Of a DNA stretch of 64,000 nt, positions 37,684-44,414 are shown in pieces. Under the pieces are notes generated by a model. That model ran no database searches and had not been told where the DNA came from. It was given only the letters and a program-made list of their open reading frames with translations. Each line of letters begins with the position of its first letter. Within the stretch, counting starts at the first letter, position 1. This stretch comes from Pseudooceanicola pacificus (lineage in GTDB: Bacteria; Pseudomonadota; Alphaproteobacteria; Rhodobacterales; Rhodobacteraceae). The stretch covers positions 17,761 to 81,760 of the forward strand of contig NZ_WNXQ01000014.1 in the NCBI RefSeq assembly GCF_009789075.1, given 5' to 3'. Position numbers and translations under genes: made by a program.

Positions 37684-38412
37684 ATGTTCGCAGGAACCCT
37701 GACCAAGAATGCCGAAACCGCAGCCACCGCCTATTCCGGCATGATCCATTCGACCCGGTTTGACATCGCCATCCAGCTCGAGACTCGGACGAAGATGTCC
37801 GAGCGAAGCCCGGACTATGATGTGACGGCGGTGAACAAGTCGGGCCGCAAGGTGCGCATCGGCACGGCCTGGAACGAGACCGGCAACACCACCGGTAACC
37901 ATTACATCTCGATGCAGATCGATGTCGGCCTCGGGCCCTTCCGGGTCAACGCCGTGCAGACCAAGGAAGCACGCGAAGCGATGACCGGTGAATTCGAGAT
38001 CATCCCGCTGGTCTCGAACGGTGCGATGAAGTCCGGTTCGATCTCGGGCGAGTTGACGGCGATGGATGCAGACAACGCCTTTGCCGGTTACATCGCCAAC
38101 ATGATGTTTGACCTCGACTTCATGCTCATCGAGAACGAGTTCAAGACCGAGGAGACCCATCCCGACTACCGGATCGAGGTCAGCTCGCCCAAGGGCCACC
38201 CGATCCGCGTCGGCTCGGCCTGGATGGCGAAGAGCAACCGGACCGGCAACGACTATGTCTCGCTCCTCATCAACACGCCCGATGGCGATCTGCGGGTGAA
38301 CGCCGTGCAGAACGAGGAGCAGCGCGGCGGCCAGACCTTCTCGATCATTCCCTTCGTCGAGAGTGCAGGCCAGGACCGGTCGGACAACGCCGGGCTCGCC
38401 CTGGTCGGCTGA
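37684..38412 (+). CDS. Tandem DUF736 protein
   Basis: I start at ATG 37684 (MFAGTLTKNAETAATAYSGM), with AAGGAGAAGA upstream. The 242-residue protein has two DUF736-like units. The first is about 15-120 (SPDYDVTAVNKSGRKVRIGT, AWNETGNTTGNHYISMQIDV). The second is about 120-230 (HPDYRIEVSSPKGHPIRVGS, AWMAKSNRTGNDYVSLLINT). The units have the same order of motifs, so they arose by duplication. Typical DUF736 proteins have a single copy of about 100 residues. They occur beside conjugation genes in alphaproteobacteria; function is unknown. Confidence 0.82.
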   Translation: MFAGTLTKNAETAATAYSGMIHSTRFDIAIQLETRTKMSERSPDYDVTAVNKSGRKVRIGTAWNETGNTTGNHYISMQIDVGLGPFRVNAVQTKEAREAMTGEFEIIPLVSNGAMKSGSISGELTAMDADNAFAGYIANMMFDLDFMLIENEFKTEETHPDYRIEVSSPKGHPIRVGSAWMAKSNRTGNDYVSLLINTPDGDLRVNAVQNEEQRGGQTFSIIPFVESAGQDRSDNAGLALVG

Positions 38413-38566
38413 CAGGCAGCGACTGCTACAGAACTGGCGCCCCGGGCAACCGGGGCGCTTTCGCCCGTGCAGGCCTGATCCTCCTCCCAAAACGGCCTGA
38501 CGGGGTGGTGCCGGTCCTGTCTCCGACCGGCCCGCGCCTCCTGTCCCCAAGAGGCAGGTCCCGCGA

Positions 38567-38597
38567 GGGGAGCCGCAGTGACGCGGCTCCCCTCTTT
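38567..38597 (+). terminator. Hairpin with T-run between DUF736 and the next gene
   Basis: GGGGAGCCGC (38567-38576), loop AGTGAC, GCGGCTCCCC (38583-38592), then TCTTTTCG. The 10-bp stem is perfect. It can act as terminator or attenuator in front of the gene at 38628. Confidence 0.65.
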
Positions 38598-38627
38598 TCG
38601 TATCACCTCATCAGTAGGACTAGACGC

Positions 38628-38858
38628 ATGTTCAATCTCACCCATCCCAAGCTGGTCACGCTCGCCGAGGCCGAAGGCTACGCAGAGGTCGTGGACTTCC
38701 TGGAGGACTATGCGCAGGGCAGCATCGTGCCCGCGATCTGCATGGCACCCGATTGCGACCACACCGCCGATCTCGAACCCGACCAGCGCGCCGGCTTCTG
38801 CGAGGCCTGTGGCCGCCCCACCATGAAATCCGGCCTCGTCATCGCAGGCATGAACTGA
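38628..38858 (+). CDS. Small protein with Cys cluster
   Basis: ATG 38628 (MFNLTHPKLVTLAEAEGYAE) encodes 76 residues: an N-terminal helical half (EVVDFLEDYAQGSIVPAICM) and a C-terminal Cys pattern with AICMAPDCDH and FCEACGRPTM. The C-x4-C and C-x2-C pairs, 21 residues apart, could form a small zinc ribbon. Function is unknown. It precedes radC by 40 bp. Confidence 0.7.
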   Translation: MFNLTHPKLVTLAEAEGYAEVVDFLEDYAQGSIVPAICMAPDCDHTADLEPDQRAGFCEACGRPTMKSGLVIAGMN

Positions 38859-38898
38859 GCGGCGCTGGCCGCGATCCTCTCAAAAGATTGGAAACGAC

Positions 38899-39405
38899 AT
38901 GATACAGCACGATCCCAAAAAGATCGCCGAACGAGGCGCATCCGGTTTCTCCGAAGCCGAGATCGCGACCATCGACGCCGCCCGCATCATCCTGCGCAGG
39001 CATGCCCGCTCGACCTCCGCACTGCAGTCCTGGACCATGCTGACCGACTACCTGGCTCTGAACGCCGTTCATGAACGGGTCGAGGTGTTTCGGGTGCTGC
39101 TTCTGGACCGGAAGAACAGGCTGATCCGCGACAGGGTCATGACTCGCGGCAGCATCGATCACGTCCCGGTCTATGTCAGCGAGGTGCTCCGCGCCGCCCT
39201 CGTTCTCGATGCCTCTGCCCTCATCCTCTGCCACAACCACCCCTCCGGCGATCCGCATCCGAGCCAGACCGACATCGAGCTCACCCGCAAGATCGTGGAG
39301 GCCTGCAAGGTGATGGAGATCGTGGTCCACGATCACATCATCGTCGGCTTCGGGCGGGAGAAGAACGCCTTCAGCATGCGGGCGGCAGGGATGTTGTCGG
39401 ATTAA
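38899..39405 (+). CDS. radC: RadC-like JAB-domain protein
   Basis: The 168-residue protein starts MIQHDPKKIAERGASGFSEA. It contains the RadC/MPN signature: VEVFRVLLLDRKNRLIRDRV, then VYVSEVLRAALVLDASALIL and the metal motif CHNHPSGDPHPSQTDIELTR, ending VVHDHIIVGFGREKNAFSM. All JAB metal ligands (His-x-His, Asp) are present. RadC-like proteins are common on mobile elements; a repair role is no longer well supported and the substrate is unknown. The N-terminal HhH domain of chromosomal RadC is reduced. Confidence 0.9.
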   Translation: MIQHDPKKIAERGASGFSEAEIATIDAARIILRRHARSTSALQSWTMLTDYLALNAVHERVEVFRVLLLDRKNRLIRDRVMTRGSIDHVPVYVSEVLRAALVLDASALILCHNHPSGDPHPSQTDIELTRKIVEACKVMEIVVHDHIIVGFGREKNAFSMRAAGMLSD

Positions 39406-39448
39406 ATTCGCGCACTGAACGTCGCGCAGCTCCCTGGCAGTCGTATCG

Positions 39449-39838
39449 CTAGCAGTATCTCGCCCGCCTGATCCGCGACCGCGCCGCCGGCGTCTCCAGA
39501 TGGGCATACCGACCTCCGGAATATCTCCGACAATCGAGCGCGTGACCGGCCGCGATCAGCGCGGCGCCTATGTCCTCACCATCGGCGTAACAAATGCCCA
39601 CCCATCGGTCATGGGTCCGCTCGCCGTTGAGCTCGCATTCTATCGAACGGCCATCGAGGTAGTTCACCATCCAGCGCCGGGCATCCCGGCCCGCCCGCGT
39701 TCGGAGCTCGGGAGCATCGACGCCATTCAGACGCACAGGTGTGCCGGAGACGACGATGGTGTCGGCGTCCCGGATCTGCACCTGCGCGATGGCTGGTGAT
39801 GTCAGCAGGATCACGACGATCGGGATCAGATATTTCAA
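39449..39838 (-). CDS. Secreted thermonuclease-like (SNase) protein
   Basis: The 129-residue protein starts with a signal peptide (MKYLIPIVVILLTSPAIAQ, cleavage after AIA). It has the staphylococcal-nuclease-like fold with VQIRDADTIVVSGTPVRLNG, then VDAPELRTRAGRDARRWMVN and a C-terminal CRRYSGGRY. Asp and Arg residues of the active site (D-x-D, RLNGVDAPE) are visible. It is periplasmic. It runs opposite to the surrounding genes. Confidence 0.85.
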   Translation of the reverse strand: MKYLIPIVVILLTSPAIAQVQIRDADTIVVSGTPVRLNGVDAPELRTRAGRDARRWMVNYLDGRSIECELNGERTHDRWVGICYADGEDIGAALIAAGHALDCRRYSGGRYAHLETPAARSRIRRARYC

Positions 39839-40462
39839 CTTCCGCCTCCTCTGCAGGTGGGTTCACATTCTTCCGGGCGTAACACTCTCAGACCCTTATC
39901 GCATTAATTGGCCCGAAGCGCCCACTGCCTGACGGCCTCCCCCGCTCGGCTTCGCGTGTCGCAGGCGAGAACGGCCCTGCGGTCCGTCGCGCATTCGGCC
40001 ATGCGGCCTCACCGCGGCGCAGCACTTGGCATCCCGGTTTGCCCGTCTCGCGAGCAGGCCGCGCCCCGGCCGCTCCGCCGGATTGCGCTCCGGTCTGTTT
40101 TGCGGGGCAAAACGATCCCGCCGCTCCATCCGTCTCCCGCGTCCGGTCGCGCCCTTTGCCTGCTCGCGTCGGGCAAACCTACCGTCAACAACACACACAT
40201 GAGTGCGGAAGCATATCCTCCGGATGGCCCCCAAATCAGCCCGCGTCAAGGATCGCAAAACTTTTCGGCGAAGGCGGCGCGGGTCGAAAGGGCGGTCCAG
40301 TTTTCGATGACGCGCCCGTGGTGGGCGATGCGCCCGGAAAACTTTTGCGCCCGGCACGCCGGCGGCTTCGCCGTCCCTGACCCGGACAGATTCGGTGAAC
40401 CAGACGTACGGCCATGCCACCACACTCCCGTGGTGGTTCCCCGAACATCTGGAGACACCAAC
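39839..40462. other. 624-bp non-coding region with long inverted repeats
   Basis: No convincing gene. The end of the region contains a facing pair CGCAAAACTTTTCGG (about 40255) and CCGGAAAACTTTTGCGC (about 40337), which can pair around an 80-bp loop. It also has GC-rich stretches with strongly repetitive CGC/GCC composition. A frame open from 40200 leads into the DUF2493 gene but looks unlike protein. An origin or regulatory RNA is possible; nothing proves it. Confidence 0.4.
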
Positions 40463-41392
40463 ATGACTTACGAGAACGCGAACGCCTACGAGACCATCGA
40501 ACTTTTCGGCCTGACGGAGAAAGACGCGGAGCTGCCCATCCCCGAGGATCACATCCTGACCGACAGCGTCGTCCGCGAGACTTTCGAGGCCCTGCTCGGC
40601 CAGCTGCGCGGCACCGGTCTCGAGACCGAGATCGAACCGCTCGCGCACGGGCTCGCCACAATCCTGCAGCGCCGCAAGATCGCTCTCGGCAAGGAGCTCG
40701 ACCGCACCGCCGACAAGATCGGCGCCCTGGCAAAATCCCACGACGGATCGGAGATCGCCGAGACCGCGCTCGAAGAGGCGCAGGCCCGCTTCCTGCAGGT
40801 CCGCGAGATTGTCGCGGCCATCGAGGTGATGAGCGAGGCGGCGGCGGAATGCTACGAGGTCGAGACCGGCCATGCCTTCATCCCGGCCGCGGGATCGCGC
40901 GCCAGCGCTCGCGCTCAGGAGACCGGAGCGGTCTTCGAGGCCCGGCAGTTGCTGGAACAGCATGATCGCGAAACGGCCGCGAAGTCGAAGGTCGAGGGGG
41001 TTCCCCTGATCGTGTCGGGGGCGACCGACTGGACCGATATCGACGTCATCTTCTCGACACTCGACAAGGTTCGCGAACGCATCCGGCAGAACCGCAACCA
41101 GGAGATCTTCCTCTGCCATAAGGGTGGCAAGCACGGGGCCGAGATGATCGCCGCCCGGTGGGCTCGGGCGCGCGGCGTCGCGCAGGCGCGCTTCGATCCG
41201 CGCTGGTCCGCGCATGGGCGGGCGGCACCCTTCAAATGCAACGATGAGATGCTGGACGACAAGTTTGCTGCGACGGGAGTTGTGCTCTTCGGTGGCAACG
41301 GGGTCGCGCTGAACCTCGGGCAGAAGGCCGAGGCGAAGGGGCTCACCGTCATGCGGGTCGCCGATCCGGCGAAGAAGTCGGCAGACGCGTGA
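40463..41392 (+). CDS. DUF2493 (SLOG-related, YspA/YpsA-like) protein
   Basis: ATG 40463 (MTYENANAYETIELFGLTEK), with TGGAGA upstream, gives 309 residues. The N-terminal half is helical (LEEAQARFLQVREIVAAIEV). The C-terminal half is the DUF2493 domain: VPLIVSGATDWTDIDVIFST, LDKVRERIRQNRNQEIFLCH then KGGKHGAEMIAARWARARGV, ending NGVALNLGQKAEAKGLTVMR. DUF2493 is a SLOG-like Rossmann fold thought to bind nucleotide-related ligands. It is a frequent member of alphaproteobacterial plasmid backbones. Confidence 0.87.
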   Translation: MTYENANAYETIELFGLTEKDAELPIPEDHILTDSVVRETFEALLGQLRGTGLETEIEPLAHGLATILQRRKIALGKELDRTADKIGALAKSHDGSEIAETALEEAQARFLQVREIVAAIEVMSEAAAECYEVETGHAFIPAAGSRASARAQETGAVFEARQLLEQHDRETAAKSKVEGVPLIVSGATDWTDIDVIFSTLDKVRERIRQNRNQEIFLCHKGGKHGAEMIAARWARARGVAQARFDPRWSAHGRAAPFKCNDEMLDDKFAATGVVLFGGNGVALNLGQKAEAKGLTVMRVADPAKKSADA

Positions 41393-41400
41393 ATGAGAGA

Positions 41401-41424
41401 GGGTCGCCTTTGGGCGGCCCTTTT
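41401..41424 (+). terminator. Terminator after the DUF2493 gene
   Basis: GGGTCGCC-TTTG-GGCGGCCC followed by TTTT, nine bases after the stop. One G-U pair; otherwise the stem is perfect. Confidence 0.75.
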
Positions 41425-41571
41425 GTCGTTTTCACGTCGGCCTCTAAATGCGACCAAGCGGACGTATCGAACTCACTAGATGCAGCTTTTCGCCGATGAC
41501 ACCGTTTGCAAGATTCCCCTGAGACGCTAGACGGGTAAGCCAGTTGGCAACTGTCACAGGTCCCCAGAGAA

Positions 41572-42384
41572 ATGACTATTTACTACGATCAGTTTGAGAC
41601 CTGGGAGGGGTCTTTCCGCGAACTGGCAGTTGATCTGGTAGGCAAGGAAGCGATCGAAACCCTCGCTTCATCGAATTTTGAATTCATCGAGGATGCGGGC
41701 GACGCCGTGGTTCGGCATACGGACATCGAAACGGCGTCAGACGCGATTTACGATTGGCTGCAAGCACATGAATTCTGCGTCTTCCATGGTACACGTTTGC
41801 TGCCGGACGAAATCCTATCTGTGCAGCAACTTGGTCTGCGTCCATTGGTGGCCGCAGACCGCAGGCAAAGACTCACAGAAATTCTCAAGACCCATCCTCA
41901 GTGGCATCATCTAGAACACCAACTTGCCGAGGTACTTGAAGATGTCGGCCCGAAAAACAAGCAAGGCCGACGGGAAGGACAAGTTCATTTCAGTCTATCT
42001 CGATCGGGTCTCGCGAATGGTTTCGACCACTATTTGAGTCACGGCTCTGAGTTTGATCAGCATGTCGTGCAGCGGTTGTTCGGCGATCAATCGGGCCTTC
42101 ACCTGCTCCACTCGGAAACCGTTCCCATCATCGTACATGTCCGCATTGGTGGCGAAGAACTCGTGCGAGGTGCTCATCCGCACTTCAGCTATTCTGACAT
42201 CACCGGCATGGGCGAAATTCCTGGGATTGCACGCGTCTTCCTGAACAGCTGGGCATTCAAGGTAGCGAACCCCAGCTTCGATATTGCCAAGCTGCGAACT
42301 GACTGTTGCATGATGCAACGGGTCGCCACTCCGCCCGAACGGATCATCGATTTGGAAAAGTTCGGCGAGTTGGACGCAAAATGA
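41572..42384 (+). CDS. Putative ADP-ribosyltransferase-fold cargo protein
   Basis: The 270-residue protein (MTIYYDQFETWEGSFRELAV) has lower GC than its neighbours, suggesting later acquisition. The centre reads CVFHGTRLLPDEILSVQQLG then LRPLVAADRR, like the ART/PARP/KptA first strand (HGT-x6-I-x5-GL). A second conserved-looking strand is GQVHFSLSRSGLANGFDHYL. A third-residue Glu is not clear. These features suggest an ART-superfamily fold, as toxin or defence effector, but that is inference. No partner gene is evident; a 34-codon frame overlaps its stop by ATGA (42381-42485). Confidence 0.6.
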   Translation: MTIYYDQFETWEGSFRELAVDLVGKEAIETLASSNFEFIEDAGDAVVRHTDIETASDAIYDWLQAHEFCVFHGTRLLPDEILSVQQLGLRPLVAADRRQRLTEILKTHPQWHHLEHQLAEVLEDVGPKNKQGRREGQVHFSLSRSGLANGFDHYLSHGSEFDQHVVQRLFGDQSGLHLLHSETVPIIVHVRIGGEELVRGAHPHFSYSDITGMGEIPGIARVFLNSWAFKVANPSFDIAKLRTDCCMMQRVATPPERIIDLEKFGELDAK

Positions 42385-42485
42385 GTGTCGAGCAACAAGT
42401 CGATAAGATGATCTCGTCAGCCCCGCCAAACCGAGGCCCGGCTGGACAGCTCGCCCTTCCAACTGGACAAAATACTGCGGTCTGA

Positions 42486-43046
42486 TCACACGATGATCCG
42501 TGACTGGTTCGGTCAAGACGGGCCCCTGCCGGCGGGGTTGCCCTCATGCGCGCCTGAAACCCCGCGATCCGGCCGTGCGGGTGCAGATCGCTGGGGCGGG
42601 CGCAGCGCATCGACTGCGCCGCCCGATGGCGGCGACCCGTCCGGGCGGGCAACGCTGCTGCCAGGCCCGCGGATGCATCACCTCCCCGGATCGCGAGACT
42701 GCGACGGGGAAGTCGAGTTTGAGGCAGACGATCGCGGTCGTGCCGATCGGGCTTGGGCGAACCATCCCGCCGCCGCGTTGGATGAGAGCGGCGCGGACAT
42801 GGTCATGTCTGACATAACTCGACAGGACCGAAAACGGCTGAGGGGCGGGGTGCACATCCGGGTCTCCCCTCTTTGCTCATAGATGTGGATCGCACGGGGT
42901 CGGGCGGTCCGTGCCCTCCGCTCACGCTCCGGCAAACACAAATACGGTTTCCACGCGCGGGGCGCGCGGACCCTCCGCATTTGTGTTTGCGGACCTCCCT
43001 TGCCCCCCGTGCCGGGTGATCCCCATCGCAAAAAGGAGAGACCCAA
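42486..43046. other. 561-bp intergenic region with decayed paralogue and long hairpin
   Basis: No intact gene. On the minus strand around 42640-42740 there is a fragment with CLKLDFPVAV matching the small gene at 43047-43253 (see findings). At 42932-42947 and 42975-42990 lies a 16-bp inverted repeat. The remainder shows nothing I can support. Confidence 0.5.
42932..42990. repeat. 16-bp inverted repeat (hairpin)
   Basis: GCAAACACAAATACGG at 42932-42947 pairs with CCGCATTTGTGTTTGC at 42975-42990 with one mismatch around a 27-nt GC-rich loop. It lies about 57 bp before the next start codon and has no T-run. A protein-binding or RNA-structural site is likelier than a terminator. Confidence 0.6.
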
Positions 43047-43253
43047 ATGACCAACCACTACGTCGCCACCGTTCCCGTCAAGTTCACCGACAACGAAGGT
43101 CAGGAGCGCACCCGCTTCCAGCGCGTCGGCGCGATGTTCCGCAACACCCGCAACGGGGACGGCTCGGAGTTCTTCAGCCTCAAGCTCGACTTCCCCGTCG
43201 CGGTCCAGGAGCTGGTGATGTTCCCGCCGAGCTCCAAGGAACCGCAGGAGTAA
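43047..43253 (+). CDS. Small conserved plasmid protein
   Basis: ATG 43047 (MTNHYVATVPVKFTDNEGQE) with AAAAAGGAGAG upstream encodes 68 residues. It reads as a single beta-rich unit: RTRFQRVGAMFRNTRNGDGS then EFFSLKLDFPVAVQELVMFP. I recall similar small proteins near relaxase genes in alphaproteobacteria; they look like single-strand-binding or structural proteins but no function is established. A terminator follows directly. Confidence 0.72.
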   Translation: MTNHYVATVPVKFTDNEGQERTRFQRVGAMFRNTRNGDGSEFFSLKLDFPVAVQELVMFPPSSKEPQE

Positions 43254-43268
43254 TCCTCCCAGGAGGAT

Positions 43269-43292
43269 GGGCCGCCCTAGAGGCGGCCCTTT
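43269..43292 (+). terminator. Terminator after the 68-residue gene
   Basis: GGGCCGCC-CTAGA-GGCGGCCC-TTT, 15 bases after the stop. The 8-bp stem is perfect. Confidence 0.85.
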
Positions 43293-43299
43293 CCCTGTC

Positions 43300-43728
43300 T
43301 CAGGGAAGGCTGCGCCAAGACCGGGGACCCCTGCTTTCGGCCGGTGTCCCCGATAAGGTGTCAGGACCGTGCACGGTCCTGACGGGGGATTTCAGAGATC
43401 GCCTGGAACAGGTCTGCCGGCCAGCCTCAAGGGGGCCATCCGGAATAACAGTCGGGCTGAAGCCCGCCGGTTTTTCCGGCAGAGATTTGGGCCAAGCCAA
43501 ATCTGGCCGCCCTTGACCCTGTCCGTCAGCCCCGTCGGTGAAGAGATGCGCCGCCCCTCGCTTCCGTCCGAACACGGGTCCGTGTTCGGCCAGACCCTCG
43601 GGCGCGGGCATGACAACAGGTGGCCGAGGTGCGGTTGGAGATGGTCGGTGTTGCTGGGCCCTTCGGGCCGGGCCTCGCACCTGCGGTGCTCGGCTTGAAG
43701 CGGAATTCAAGGTCGCCTGGGGGCAATC
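43300..43728. other. Hairpin-rich candidate origin of transfer (oriT)
   Basis: This gene-free stretch upstream of the MobC-relaxase-VirD4 operon has several structures. A perfect 24-bp palindrome lies at 43360-43383 (arms GTCAGGACCGTG / CACGGTCCTGAC). A perfect 10-bp hairpin lies at 43568-43589 (CCGAACACGG-GT-CCGTGTTCGG). Smaller hairpins are at AGATTTGG...CCAAATCT and GCCGG...CCGGC. This density next to a relaxase gene is typical of oriT regions. The nic site cannot be placed from sequence alone. Confidence 0.55.
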
Positions 43729-43771
43729 TACAATAATATTGTATTGACCGCAACATGTAGTTTCGTATGAT
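43729..43771 (+). promoter_or_regulatory. mobC-relaxase promoter with palindromic operator
   Basis: TACAATAATATTGTATTG (43729-43746) contains the perfect palindrome TACAAT-AAT-ATTGTA. It overlaps a -35 box TTGACC (43744-43749), followed after 16 bp by TATGAT (43766-43771). The start codon is 50 bp further. The palindrome matches two other sites in front of transfer genes (61622, 63367). Confidence 0.75.
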
Positions 43772-43820
43772 GAGGGCGACCTTGAATGAAGGTGGCAGGA
43801 AATAGGGGGGCTTTCTTCGT

Positions 43821-44414
43821 ATGAGCCGGACCAGGAGACTGACACAGACGGAGCGGGCGGAGATTATCCGTGAGGCCGGAGAAGGTGTGGGGACGTCTGA
43901 GCTCGCGGAGCGGTTCGGGGTCACGCCGCGGGCCATCCAGTACACGTTGAAGGCGGACGAAGATCGCCAGAAGGATGCGGCCGTGGCCACGGCCGCCGTG
44001 ACCGTGAAACTGACCCCCGAAGAGCTTAGTGCGCTGGATGAGGTCCTGGCCGCGGCGGGGATCGAGACCCGCACGGAGGGGGTCCGGCGGCTGATCCAGG
44101 CGGCGGGGGGAACCTTCGTTCCGGACGCGCAGCTGGCGGCTGAGATGGCACGTTACCGGGCCTCCCTGCACGAGGTCGGTAACGGCGTCGTACAGGTCGC
44201 CAAGCAGATGATGAAAGCCAGCCGGGCGGGGCAGGGGGAAGGCTCCGCACCGAACGCAGAGTTGTCCGAATTGCGCCTCGCGCAGATGCGTGGTCTGGCG
44301 CGGTTCATCCTTGATTCCGCTGACGAGATCGATCTGCTGCTGCGCCGTCGTCGGGATGCCATGCAGCTCGCCGCCACTGCCGCTCTGAGGGAGTTTGCCC
44401 ATGCGGCTGAATGA
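43821..44414 (+). CDS. MobC-like relaxosome accessory protein
   Basis: The 197-residue protein (MSRTRRLTQTERAEIIREAG) has an N-terminal HTH (GVGTSELAERFGVTPRAIQY) and a ribbon-helix-helix-like segment (VTVKLTPEELSALDEVLAAA). The C-terminal helical region reads LHEVGNGVVQVAKQMMKASR, the part that resembles MobC-type proteins. It probably binds oriT and helps the relaxase open the strands. It overlaps the relaxase start by 14 bp and is the first gene under the 43729 promoter. Confidence 0.8.
   Translation: MSRTRRLTQTERAEIIREAGEGVGTSELAERFGVTPRAIQYTLKADEDRQKDAAVATAAVTVKLTPEELSALDEVLAAAGIETRTEGVRRLIQAAGGTFVPDAQLAAEMARYRASLHEVGNGVVQVAKQMMKASRAGQGEGSAPNAELSELRLAQMRGLARFILDSADEIDLLLRRRRDAMQLAATAALREFAHAAE

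Noticed and set aside
39908..40462. In-frame N-terminal extension of the DUF2493 gene
   Set aside because: Low-complexity Arg/Pro/Ala sequence crossing inverted repeats; a good ribosome site stands before ATG 40463.
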